Under the pieces are notes generated by a model. It was not told where the DNA came from. It did no database searches and saw only the letters and a list, made by a program, of their open reading frames with translations. A stretch of DNA of 64,000 nucleotides from assembly GCA_016126655.1 (NCBI GenBank), contig CP065955.1, positions 2,118,501 through 2,182,500 of the forward strand, written 5' to 3'. Positions within the stretch are counted from its first letter, which is position 1. The number at the start of each line of letters is the position of its first letter. A program made the position numbers and the translations under genes. The DNA is from Aerococcaceae bacterium zg-1292 (lineage in GTDB: Bacteria > Bacillota > Bacilli > Lactobacillales > Aerococcaceae). Below are positions 45,881-54,177 of the stretch, in pieces.

Positions 45881-45955
45881 AACGCATAATTAGATTAATC
45901 GTAATAAATGTTGATTTATCAATATTTATTACATCAACCACTGCGATTATGCGTT
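45881..45955. repeat. Large compound inverted repeat in intergenic DNA
   Basis: Outer arms AACGCATAA/TTATGCGTT (9 bp) and inner arms TAATAAAT...TTGAT/ATCAA...ATTTATTA. Related TTGATxxATCAA motifs occur at 38069. The function is unknown. It could be a MITE-like remnant. Confidence 0.5.
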
Positions 45956-46138
45956 AAGTCCAATATAACACATAAAAACCTATTTTTTCTTACGAACATC
46001 TTAATATCAACATTTATTTGAAAAGAAACTAATTGTATCCTATGAAATCATTATGACCCCGGGAATTCAATCTCTACTTTTTTAAATCCGCAACACAATT
46101 AGGGCTAGCACATGGCTAGCCCTTTCTTCTTCGTCTAT
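45956..46138. other. Intergenic DNA with a GC-rich hairpin
   Basis: GGGCTAGC/GCTAGCCC (46100-46122) stands just after the LPSTG gene (minus strand) and may terminate it, although a T-run is present only on the plus side. Confidence 0.4.
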
Positions 46139-47698
46139 CTATTCATTTGACGTGTCATCATCAAAACGACTGTCTTTTTTCTTTAAAAATACAAAGCCTC
46201 CTATCGCTGCCATGACACCTAAAATAATGGCACTTAAAGAACGTCCTTCACCTGTAGATGGCAACGCCCCTTTTTTGGCAGTGCTTGTTTCAATTCCTGA
46301 ACTGGTCACCACCGCCACTTTTTGCTTAGTAGTGACTGCTTGCGTGGTGCTCGCAGCTGTCGTCATTTTCTGCACAGCGCTTGTGGTAGCGGCCGTTGTC
46401 GTCGTTGCTGCTTGCGTATTGCTAGTAGACTCCGTTACGGTTGTCGGTACGACTGTGGTTGCTGCTTGACTTGTTTCGGTAGATGCTTGACTCATTTCGC
46501 TTGTAGTATCCGTCATCGCTTCGGTCACACTTGTTTGTGTCGTCTCACTTTCAGTCGTTGCCCCTTGTTCATTACCTAACGCATCATTTAACGTTTTAGC
46601 TGCTTGTTCATAATCTATCATTTGATGCTCCACTTGCCATACGATTAATAATAGACGTGCTCCATCTAAAGCTGCTAATTGCTCGCTCGTCAAATTGGTA
46701 TTTTCCAATAATTTATTTTTCGCCGCTGCTAAATCTGTCTCGAACAATTTAGGATAGTTAGCGAACGCTTTTTCATAGGTTGCGTATTGATTGTTTCCTC
46801 CTGAAGAAATCGCTTCGCGTTCCCATTGTAGAAAATCTTCATCTGGAATTTGTTCACCAATAGCCGCAGTTAATGGTGTTGAATTGGCAGCTTTTTCGCG
46901 TAAGCGATTAGCAACGGTTTGAATTTGTTCTACTTTAAACCGTTCTGGATAAAAAGTAATCAATAAATCACGAATTACTTTCAATGACTCCTCTTTTATA
47001 TCATCCGGCTTCAAACCAGTATACTTAAAGATATTTTCTAAATCCGCATCACTAATTGTCGATAGTTGCTCTTGCGTCAAATCTGTTTTTTCTAATAATG
47101 CTTTGCGATAAGCAGACCAACTACTTTCTCCTTCTGCTGTTGTTTCAGATTCTGAAGTTGTATCGGATTCTGCTGACGTATCGGATTCTGCAACTTTGCC
47201 ATAATTCAAGTCTAATTTATCAATAAATGATTGTACTGCTGTATGTAAGTCTTCAGGATTTGCTTGAACGGCTTCATTATACGCTGCAATAAGTGCTTTA
47301 GGATCAACATTTTTCAATGCATCCGCTGTTAAATCACTATTAGCTTGTACATCGGCTAAGGCTTTTTTGAATTGTTCGTATTCAGTCTTATCTGTGATTA
47401 AGCCCAATTGTGGGTAATTTTTTACAATATCATGAAAAACATCTTGCCACGTTAAGTCTTCTGAAGCCGCCTCATAATAGGCCAATAAATCTTCATCTTT
47501 TACTTCTTTCAATTGTTTTTCAGTAATGGGTTCTTGCTCTAATAAATTTTTCTTCATCCGCGTCAATAACGCTGCTTGGTCTTCTTGCGCTGATACAGAC
47601 GTCACTAATTTTGGCACAGCAACGTGTTCTAACGCTGGCATCGTTGCACCGATTAACAACGCACTACTTGATATCATCATTATTCTTTTTAATTTCAT
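46139..47698 (-). CDS. LPxTG-anchored surface protein with helical repeats and Ser/Thr stalk
   Basis: This 519-aa protein has a signal peptide 1-38 (ends VTSVSAQ). An alpha-helical region (about 40-360) contains four diverged repeats of the type LLExxxLTxEQLxxIxDxxLxxI, for instance EQEPITEKQLKEVKDEDLLAYY, EKTDLTQEQLSTISDADLENI and ENTNLTSEQLAALDGARL. A Thr/Ser/Ala/Val stalk (about 370-480) follows, then LPSTGEGRS (about 484), a transmembrane helix and a tail longer than usual (KKKDSRFDDDTSNE). Sortase should attach it to the wall. I do not recognise the family and the ligand is unknown. ATG 47698 has AAGGTGG 8 nt upstream. Two tandem BOX-like repeats lie in front of it. Confidence 0.82.
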   Translation of the reverse strand: MKLKRIMMISSSALLIGATMPALEHVAVPKLVTSVSAQEDQAALLTRMKKNLLEQEPITEKQLKEVKDEDLLAYYEAASEDLTWQDVFHDIVKNYPQLGLITDKTEYEQFKKALADVQANSDLTADALKNVDPKALIAAYNEAVQANPEDLHTAVQSFIDKLDLNYGKVAESDTSAESDTTSESETTAEGESSWSAYRKALLEKTDLTQEQLSTISDADLENIFKYTGLKPDDIKEESLKVIRDLLITFYPERFKVEQIQTVANRLREKAANSTPLTAAIGEQIPDEDFLQWEREAISSGGNNQYATYEKAFANYPKLFETDLAAAKNKLLENTNLTSEQLAALDGARLLLIVWQVEHQMIDYEQAAKTLNDALGNEQGATTESETTQTSVTEAMTDTTSEMSQASTETSQAATTVVPTTVTESTSNTQAATTTTAATTSAVQKMTTAASTTQAVTTKQKVAVVTSSGIETSTAKKGALPSTGEGRSLSAIILGVMAAIGGFVFLKKKDSRFDDDTSNE

Positions 47699-47767
47699 CG
47701 CATTTCCCACCTTATTTTTAGTTCCCACTCGCTGAAATAATTCTGTTTCAGCGAATTGTCACATGGT

Positions 47768-47885
47768 TATTCTGGTTCGCTCGGGCAGTCTTGACATCCA
47801 CTTCAAAAGTCTCCTGCGTGCGATACTCGCACTACGGCGCCTTTCTCCAGTGGTCCGAGTCAAAACACCCGCGCTCACACTATGT
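47768..47885 (-). repeat. BOX-like palindromic repeat, copy d1
   Basis: TATTCTGGTTCGCTCGG left, GCGCTCACACTATG right, inner hairpin GTGCGA-TAC-TCGCAC. It is followed after exactly 120 bp by a second copy. Confidence 0.88.
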
Positions 47886-47887
47886 AT

Positions 47888-48005
47888 TATTCTGGTTCGC
47901 TCGGGCAGCCTTGACGTCCACTTCGCTTAGCTCTTGAAGCGCCCTCGCGCTTCTTCGACCTCTGCTCCAGTGGTTCAAGGCTGAACGCCCTCACTCACAC
48001 TATGT
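47888..48005 (-). repeat. BOX-like palindromic repeat, copy d2 (tandem with d1)
   Basis: Identical ends to d1 (TATTCTGGTTCGCTCGG, CACTCACACTATG) but a different centre (GAAGCGC/GCGCTTC hairpin). It shows that the ends are conserved and the loop is free to vary. Confidence 0.88.
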
Positions 48006-48130
48006 ATTTCTTATGTTTCATTATATCGAGCAAATATGAATATTATTTGAACAAAGGCGACATTTTGTTTTAAGAAATCTAGTGTTTTACTCACAACTCC
48101 TACTATGTTTATGGTATGATGTTGATGGAT

Positions 48131-48157
48131 GTTTAGGAGCTGTTTTCTCTCCTAAAC
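48131..48157 (+). promoter_or_regulatory. Leader hairpin before the ABC-F gene
   Basis: GTTTAGGAG/CTCCTAAAC, 9 bp, loop CTGTTTTCT, ten bases after an extended -10 (TGG-TATGAT, 48112-48120). There is no T-run after it. It may shape mRNA stability or regulation. Confidence 0.5.
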
Positions 48158-48194
48158 AATTATTACTTATGAAGAAAATGGAGGAACTGCATTA

Positions 48195-49826
48195 ATGATT
48201 AATGTATCGAATGTAAGTTTACAGTTTCCTGACCGTAAATTATTTGACGAAGTCAATATTACGTTTAACCAAGGAAATTGTTACGGCGTCATTGGAGCAA
48301 ATGGCGCGGGCAAATCTACCTTTCTAAAAATTTTAGCAGGAGAAATCAATCCTACGACAGGTTCTGTCACTATGGATCCTAATGAGCGTTTAGCGGTCTT
48401 AAACCAAAACCACTATGGTTTTGAAGAATATAATGTCATTGAAACAGTAATGATGGGATACAAAGAGCTGTACCACATCATGAAAGAAAAAGACGCTATC
48501 TATATGAAAGAAGATTTTTCAGACGAAGATGGTATTCGTGCCGGAGAATTAGAAGGTTTATTTGCTGAGATGGGCGGCTGGGAAGCTGAGTCAGAAGCAA
48601 GTAATATGTTACAAGGTTTAGGTATTCCAACAGATATGCATTACTCTCAAATGAGTGACCTGATTGAAGCAGATAAAATCAAAGTCTTATTAGCACAAGC
48701 ATTATTTGGTAAACCAGATAACTTATTATTAGACGAGCCGACAAACGGTTTGGATGCTCAAGCGATTGATTGGTTAAGTGATTTTATTATCGACTTCCCG
48801 AATACAGTTATCGTCGTATCCCATGACCGTCACTTTTTAAATACTGTATGTACACATATGGCAGACGTTGACTTCGGTAAAATTAAAATCTATGTGGGTA
48901 ACTACGATTTCTGGTTACAATCCAGTCAATTAGCTGCGAAAATGGCTGCTGACCAAAATGCAAAAAAAGAAGAACAAATCAAAGAACTACAAGCCTTTAT
49001 CGCTCGTTTCTCAGCGAATGCCTCTAAATCAAAACAAGCAACCTCACGTAAAAAATTATTAGATAAAATTACCTTGGATGATATCCAACCATCCTCACGC
49101 CGCTATCCATTTGTCGGCTTTTCACCCGAACGTGAAATTGGTAATGACTTACTTCGAGTTGAAGGCTTATCTAAAACAATTGATGGCGAAAAAGTATTGG
49201 ATAACATTACTTTCACATTAAACCGTGATGATAAAGTCGCATTTTTAAGCCGTAATGATAATGCTGTAACTGCCTTTTTCGATATTATCATGGGTAAAGA
49301 AGAACCTGACTCTGGTACCTTTGAATGGGGAGTGACTACGAGTCAAACTTATTTACCACGAAATTCTGGCGATGAATTCGACGGTGTTGAATTATCCATT
49401 GTTGACTGGTTACGTCAATATGCTGCAAAAGAGGAACAAGATAATACTTTCTTACGTAGTTTCTTAGGTCGTATGTTATTTTCTGGCGACGATGTCATGA
49501 AACCTGTTAATGTCTTATCCGGAGGCGAGAAAGTTCGTTGCTTATTATCCAAAATGATGTTATCAAAAGCAAATGTCCTTGTCATGGATCAGCCAACCAA
49601 CCACTTAGACTTAGAGTCTATCACTGCCTTAAACGAAGGCTTAATCAAATTCAAGAGTGCCATCCTCATCGCTTCACATGACTACGAAGTGTTAAATACA
49701 ACTTGTAACCGTGTCATTGAATTAACACCAACCGGTGCTTTTGACCGCTTGAACACAAAATATGAAGAATATGTTGAAGACAAAGAACTTCAAAAACGTG
49801 TAGCAGCAATGTATCCTGAAAACTAA
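48195..49826 (+). CDS. ABC-F family ribosome-associated ATPase, YkpA/YbiT-like
   Basis: A 543-aa soluble protein with two ABC domains and no membrane part. Domain 1 has Walker A GANGAGKSTFLKIL (about 36) and Walker B NLLLDEPTNGLD. The linker (about 245-310) is rich in Lys. Domain 2 has a degenerate P-loop (FLSRNDNAVTAFFD), which is a family feature of the YkpA group, with signature LSGGEKVRCLLSKMM and VLVMDQPTNHLD. ABC-F proteins bind the ribosomal E site and help translation, and some protect against antibiotics. This subgroup is thought to be housekeeping. GGAGG lies 10 nt before the ATG. Single gene with its own promoter. Confidence 0.92.
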   Translation: MINVSNVSLQFPDRKLFDEVNITFNQGNCYGVIGANGAGKSTFLKILAGEINPTTGSVTMDPNERLAVLNQNHYGFEEYNVIETVMMGYKELYHIMKEKDAIYMKEDFSDEDGIRAGELEGLFAEMGGWEAESEASNMLQGLGIPTDMHYSQMSDLIEADKIKVLLAQALFGKPDNLLLDEPTNGLDAQAIDWLSDFIIDFPNTVIVVSHDRHFLNTVCTHMADVDFGKIKIYVGNYDFWLQSSQLAAKMAADQNAKKEEQIKELQAFIARFSANASKSKQATSRKKLLDKITLDDIQPSSRRYPFVGFSPEREIGNDLLRVEGLSKTIDGEKVLDNITFTLNRDDKVAFLSRNDNAVTAFFDIIMGKEEPDSGTFEWGVTTSQTYLPRNSGDEFDGVELSIVDWLRQYAAKEEQDNTFLRSFLGRMLFSGDDVMKPVNVLSGGEKVRCLLSKMMLSKANVLVMDQPTNHLDLESITALNEGLIKFKSAILIASHDYEVLNTTCNRVIELTPTGAFDRLNTKYEEYVEDKELQKRVAAMYPEN

Positions 49827-49988
49827 CCACCACATTAGTATCAAAATAACCACCAATCATCTATAATAAAGATTCGAGGCTCATAGGCTTCGTTTCATCA
49901 GAATGATGATAAAGAATAGAGAATCCAACAATGAGCGCTTTGACACAAACCACTGAAAAAATGGTAAAAGTGAGAGAGAGAGAACTTT

Positions 49989-50102
49989 ATGCCTGCAATC
50001 ACTAAACCCAAGGTCACAAAGCAGCAAAATGCTTTAGCATTACAAGCTACTTGTGAAGTGGGCGTCATTTCAGCTCAATGGAGCCAGAAAAGGAGAACTT
50101 AA
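49989..50102 (+). CDS. 37-aa ORF immediately upstream of guaC
   Basis: ATG 49989, preceded by a GA-rich GAGAGAGAGA, codes MPAITKPKVTKQQNALALQA and ends TCEVGVISAQWSQKRRT. Its TAA is 6 nt before the guaC ATG, so it contains guaC's AAGGAG and could couple translation. A hairpin AATGCT-TT-AGCATT lies inside. I do not recognise it. It may be a leader peptide or chance. Confidence 0.3.
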   Translation: MPAITKPKVTKQQNALALQATCEVGVISAQWSQKRRT

Positions 50103-50108
50103 CAAATA

Positions 50109-51083
50109 ATGGAAGTTTTTGACTATGAAGATATCCAGCTAATCCCTAACAAATGTATCGTTACTAGCCGTTCAGAGTGTGACACAACCGTCACTTTTGG
50201 ACCACGCACCTTTAAAATCCCTGTTGTGCCTGCGAACATGCAAACGGTAATTAACGAGGAATTAGCGATTTGGTTTGCTGAAAATGATTATTTCTATATT
50301 ATGCATCGCTTCGATGAAGAAGGACGTATTCCTTTTGTTAAAATGATGCATGAAAAAGGATTGTTTGCATCCATTAGTGTAGGGATTAAGCCTTACGAAT
50401 ATGATTTTATTCGTGCACTAGCCGCTGAACAATTAGTACCGGAATACATTACTATCGATGTGGCACACGGTCACTCTGATGAAGTCATTAAAATGATTCA
50501 ATTCATCAAACAGCATTTACCTGAATCATTTGTCATTGCCGGTAATGTTGGTACGCCTGAAGGAGTCCGTGAATTGGAATACGCAGGAGCTGACGCAACA
50601 AAAGTTGGTGTGGGGCCTGGTCGTGTATGTATTACAAAATTAAAAACCGGATTTGGTACTGGAGGATGGCAATTAGCAGCTATTCGTTTATGTGCTAAGG
50701 CTGCTAGAAAACCAATTATCGCTGATGGTGGTATCCGTCATAATGGTGATATCGCTAAATCCATCCGTTTTGGTGCCTCAATGGTCATGATTGGCTCATT
50801 GCTGGCTGCTCATGAAGAAAGTCCTGGTATCACTCGTAAAGTGGATGGTAAGGTTTATAAAGAGTATTTTGGTAGTGCCTCTGAATTTCAAAAAGGTGAA
50901 CGTAAAAACGTCGAAGGAAAAATTGAATTGATTCCGACACGTGGTCATCTAAGTGATACCCTACGCGAAATGCAGCAAGATTTGCAATCATCGATTTCCT
51001 ATGCTGGCGGAAAAGATTTAGATGCTATTCGCAAGGTTGATTATGTTATCGTGCGTAACACTGTGTATAATGGGGACCGGTAA
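50109..51083 (+). CDS. guaC: GMP reductase
   Basis: A 324-aa TIM-barrel enzyme of the IMPDH/GMPR family without CBS domains. It reduces GMP to IMP with NADPH (purine salvage, cytoplasm). It starts [18 protein letters not shown], as in GuaC2. The catalytic Cys lies in [15 protein letters not shown] (about 170-185). Phosphate-binding loops [14 protein letters not shown] and ASMVMIGSL are present, as is the flap with [14 protein letters not shown] 37-aa ORF precedes it. I see no purine riboswitch in the leader. A terminator follows directly. Confidence 0.95.
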   Translation: MEVFDYEDIQLIPNKCIVTSRSECDTTVTFGPRTFKIPVVPANMQTVINEELAIWFAENDYFYIMHRFDEEGRIPFVKMMHEKGLFASISVGIKPYEYDFIRALAAEQLVPEYITIDVAHGHSDEVIKMIQFIKQHLPESFVIAGNVGTPEGVRELEYAGADATKVGVGPGRVCITKLKTGFGTGGWQLAAIRLCAKAARKPIIADGGIRHNGDIAKSIRFGASMVMIGSLLAAHEESPGITRKVDGKVYKEYFGSASEFQKGERKNVEGKIELIPTRGHLSDTLREMQQDLQSSISYAGGKDLDAIRKVDYVIVRNTVYNGDR

Positions 51084-51099
51084 AAGATTCAGTCTAACG

Positions 51100-51136
51100 T
51101 AAAAGCACCTGTTTTGACCAAAACAGGTGCTTTTAT
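51100..51136 (+). terminator. Terminator of guaC
   Basis: AAAAGCACCTGTTTT and its exact complement around GACC, ending in a short T-run. Confidence 0.88.
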
Positions 51137-51275
51137 TTGTAGAATAATTACTACTTTAAGTGCTTTTTCTGTCTTATAGTTTTTTTATGACATTTATAAG
51201 AATAACAACATCTCCGGGAGATGAGGTCTGCTACAACATTTAGTGGGACACAAACGTTTTTGTCCTATCAATCAA

Positions 51276-52719
51276 CTACAAGCACAATACATCATCAAAC
51301 TTGTGTTTATTTTCTTCATATAAATGATGCGTCACCATAATAACTGTCGCGTCTTTATCGTCTAATAACATATTTTCAATCATGATGGCTGATTCTTTAT
51401 CTAAATTCGCTGTCATTTCATCCAGCAAATAAATCTTATGCTGGTTAAGCATAATTCTAGCAACAGCAATCCGTTGTTTCTGCCCGCCGGACAGATTTTG
51501 TCCATTTTCTTCAATCATCTGATTTAATGACGCAAATGCATTGATTCGTAGTTTTGATGCTATCGTATCAAGCATACCCGGCTCAATATTACGCCACAGA
51601 GTGATATTATCTTTTAATGTATCGTTAAATATGTGCGGTTGTTGCGCGATATAACTAAAAATATATCTTAAATTATTCGTGTCAGAAACTCGCTGATTAT
51701 CTACGATAATGCTGCCTTCAAAATCATTGATACGTCCAGAAATAATGTTTAATAAGGTGGATTTACCTGCCCCACTTTCTCCTATAACAGCATACTTTTT
51801 ACTTTTTTCAAACGTAAAGTTAATATCCTTTAATATATCTTTACCATCAAAAGCATAATGAATATTTTCAAGCTGAATCGAAGTTTTGAATGGAATATCT
51901 CGAAAATGTTCAACTTGCCTCAGTTCAAATGCCTGATATTTAGAAAAGTATACATCGACAGTTTTGTAGAGCATTAAATTTTGACTCCCTTGTGATACTG
52001 CATTAAATATTGTTGATGCCAAATTACCTGTAGAACTCAATGCTCCAATTGTTACAACATTTAAATAAGCTAATACTCCGGTTGCTGTTACAATGGCTAC
52101 TTGACTAACGATATTAACAAACCCAATGAAGCCTTCAGCATATTTTGTCGACTGAACATATTTTACTTTCTCATCCTTTAATTGAAACGATGCATCATTA
52201 ATGTTTCGTTTCATTCGATTAAAAATATTAAAACTATAAAAAGTTTCGTATCCAGCGATGGTATCTTGAATTTTAGAGATAAATGCTTCGTTAGCAACAG
52301 CGAGTTGTTCTGTAGCCTGATTCATCTTTTTTTCAAAAAACGAAGGGAATTTTAACATTAATCCCATTAAAAGAAAAGTAACGAGCAAGAGCGAATAATG
52401 ATAGGTTACGAGCGCCACAATCGATAACCCTACAGAAAACAGATTGCTCCAGAATTCAAAATACTGTCTAAGTCCATTTGCTTCAATTTGTTGAATATCA
52501 TTATTTAACCAAGAAATATAGGTCCCTTCATTATTTGATTTAACATTTTGAAATGAAGCAACTGATAACTTATTCGCAATATACTCTCTAATATCACTGG
52601 AAATTAACTGAATAACTTTTTCTTCATAGGCAGAGGCAAAATAATTAATAATAAACAGTATGGCCCACATTATTAAACTTATTCCATTCCATAGAATGAA
52701 TTGGTTGATATCACCTTTT
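51276..52719 (-). CDS. ABC exporter (permease-ATPase fusion), 3' exon of an intron-split gene
   Basis: From 52719 the frame is open as (I)KGDINQFILWNGISLIM and continues through five transmembrane helices to an ATPase domain: Walker A GESGAGKSTLLNII, signature LSGGQKQRIAVARI, Walker B IYLLDEMTANLD. The first helix is missing. It is found at 53781-53905. Removing 52720-53780 joins the two in frame (125 + 1444 nt) to a 522-aa exporter, about the normal length for this class. Unspliced, translation could start only at internal ATG 52670, giving 464 aa. The neighbouring LanC-like, peptide and MutR-type genes suggest a peptide exporter. Confidence 0.85.
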
Positions 52720-52838
52720 CTGAACCTCCCACGACTAAAGTCACACTTAACTAAAACGTAGTTTCCTCTTGTCTGTTATACAAGATATCGAAGAAGTCAC
52801 CCTTAGATGATATGACTGCGATAACCGAATGAATCGGT

Positions 52839-53147
52839 TCATGATGAATAAACCAGGTATCGGCTCTCTTTAGATTTTCCTAATATCGCGTCGATTCTCA
52901 CAGAACAAGAGTCAATTGTAACAACCTGAGCTACATACATTCTTAACTGATGTAATGTTACTAACGTTTGTTCTGTTCTTACTAGAACATGATGAACTTT
53001 TTCCCAAAGCTCCAACCTTGCCTTCTCAGACAATTTTTTTATCATTGCTCCAATAAAATATTGCACACCAATGTTATACCTTGCATTTAAGTCTGCATGG
53101 GTTTTTTCCCTTTTGAAAACACACAACGATTTATAGCATTTTTCCAA
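52839..53147 (-). pseudogene. TnpB C-terminal fragment
   Basis: A 102-codon frame with THADLNARYNIGVQYFIGAM, which contains the RuvC-III HADxNA motif, followed by a helix and VHHVLVRTEQTLVTLHQL as seen at the end of many clostridial IS605/IStron TnpB proteins. RuvC-I and RuvC-II and the zinc finger are gone. The cut lies near 53150, where intron sequence begins. It cannot be an active nuclease. The last residues (after LHQLR) run into right-end DNA that in relatives encodes the guide (omega) RNA. Confidence 0.72.
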
Positions 53148-53169
53148 TGATATCTGTAAGAATTATTCT

Positions 53170-53780
53170 ACATTTTTTAATCGTATTTGGAGGTTGTTGT
53201 TCACTAGCGGATGCTACGCCACTAGCAGTTCTCTGATGAACTTCTTACACTTTCATGTAAGCACAGACTATATCTTATCCATACCACTTCATTAAGTGGG
53301 TTAGGCGAAACCACTTCGAGCCGCTTGACTCTACTTCCCTCACGAGGAATAGTCGTTGAACCTTCTCCTGTTTGGAGTTTGGCTGCTGATTACCGATTAT
53401 TTAGTACTTAGGATTTAACCTTATACCATCTATTTAATTTTTTCTGCTTTCGCCACTTTCACGCTTAACCTTATTTCATGTTTACGTTTTAGTTTAAATA
53501 GCTTTACGGCTTTTCAGCAATTCAGTTTCTTTGTTGCACAGGTCATCTCGTTCTTCCTGTTTCTACATACTCGTTTCCAAGTATACTGACTGTACGTTTT
53601 CGGAACTATTTTGGTTCGCTTGGGCTGTCTGGACGGCCACTTCAAAAACTTCCTCTGTGTGCTCCTCACACACATCAGTTTTTTCCAATAGTTCGAAGCA
53701 TAGCGTCCGCGCTCACACCTTGCTTTGTTCCGATGAGTGCTTCTCTTGACTAAAGTCATAAATATGCGCTCTATTGTTCA
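53170..53780 (-). ncRNA. Group I self-splicing intron ribozyme
   Basis: On the minus strand the conserved core appears in order: Q-like AATCAGCAGCC (53382-53392), R GTTCAACGACTA (53350-53361) and S AAGATATAGTCT (53265-53276). R and S pair as P7 (GACTA/TAGTC). A P9-type hairpin CTTACA/TGTAAG lies at 53243-53260. Near the 5' end, GTCAA (53746-53750) pairs with the last five exon bases TTGAT, placing the usual U.G at the splice site. The preceding CTTT pairs with AAAG in the 3' exon (P10). A CGGAAC/GTTCCG stem (53601/53732) holds a BOX-like repeat in its loop. Confidence 0.85.
53607..53726 (-). repeat. BOX-like palindromic repeat, copy e (inside the intron)
   Basis: TATTTTGGTTCGCTTGG left, CGCGCTCACACCTTG right, inner hairpin TGTGTG/CACACA. 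It lies exactly between the arms CGGAAC and GTTCCG of an intron stem, so the insertion would only enlarge a loop. Confidence 0.82.
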
Positions 53781-53905
53781 ATCAATGCATCCGTTGAAAT
53801 TGTATGAATGACCGCCGAAATCGTTTGAATGCACGCGATAATAAACGTTAATAATAAGACAAAAAAATTTTGTTTTCGGTATCGTTTGATAAATGCTTGA
53901 ATCAT
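53781..53905 (-). CDS. ABC exporter, 5' exon (first transmembrane helix)
   Basis: ATG 53905 codes MIQAFIKRYRKQNFFVLLLT followed by FIIACIQTIS (helix 1) and ends in codon position 2 after ...DALI (GCATTGAT). The 3' exon base A completes ATA. If the intron is not removed, the frame closes at TAG 16 bases further on. The ATG overlaps the stop of the preceding 47-aa ORF (ATGA), and GAGGA precedes it, so translation is coupled. Confidence 0.82.
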
Positions 53906-54045
53906 TTAATTTCCTCCTGCTCAATCCATACACTTAATTGCGGAAATCTTTTCTTAAGCTTGATTAACCGTACTACTTGCTCCTGGTCACTCATTTTTTC
54001 AAATTGTTCCAATTTTTTGATAAGTTTCTTAATTAATTTAAACAT
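53902..54045 (-). CDS. 47-aa basic amphipathic peptide, unknown function
   Basis: ATG 54045 has GGAGGAG 7 nt upstream. The peptide starts MFKLIKKLIKKLEQFEKMSD, continues with VVRLIKLKKRFPQLSVWI and is Lys/Leu/Ile-rich, cysteine-free and able to form an amphipathic helix. It overlaps the exporter start by 4 bp and follows the LanC-like gene. It could be a small accessory or immunity protein, or a leaderless bacteriocin-like peptide. I do not recognise a family. BOX copy f directly precedes its ribosome site. Confidence 0.6.
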   Translation of the reverse strand: MFKLIKKLIKKLEQFEKMSDQEQVVRLIKLKKRFPQLSVWIEQEEIK

Positions 54046-54059
54046 TGCTTCTCTCCTCC

Positions 54060-54177
54060 ATATTCCGGTTCCAATGGGCTGTCTCACGTTCACTTCACAA
54101 AGTTTTCGGAGTGCTTACGCATTTCTAATTCTTCTGCTCCAATGGTCCCAAGCTAAACACCTTCGCTTATACTATGT
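54060..54177 (-). repeat. BOX-like palindromic repeat, copy f
   Basis: TATTCCGGTTCCAATGGG left, CGCTTATACTATG right. It overlaps the last 25 bases of the LanC-like gene, so it provides that gene's stop codon and final seven or eight residues. Confidence 0.75.

Larger units (their letters stand above)
52720..53780 (-). mobile_element. IStron: group I intron joined to an IS605-type TnpB relic, 1061 bp
   Basis: The left part is a group I ribozyme. The right part holds the C-terminal third of a TnpB and an IS605-like right end (GACTTTAGTCGTGGGAGGTTCA, split by the boundary G). The element sits directly after TTGAT in the host gene, the pentamer used as target and TAM by ISDra2-type TnpB elements. 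Removal restores the host frame. It ends with G (52720), as group I introns do. No tnpA is present, so it is a non-autonomous remnant. IStrons are best known from Clostridioides difficile (CdISt1). Confidence 0.85.

Noticed and set aside
49828..50108. Purine riboswitch before guaC
   Set aside because: The conserved P1 and loop sequences of the purine aptamer are not found.
53514..53759. 81-aa frame in the intron region
   Set aside because: Its residues translate BOX copy e and intron sequence. The ribozyme motifs and splice pairing explain this DNA.
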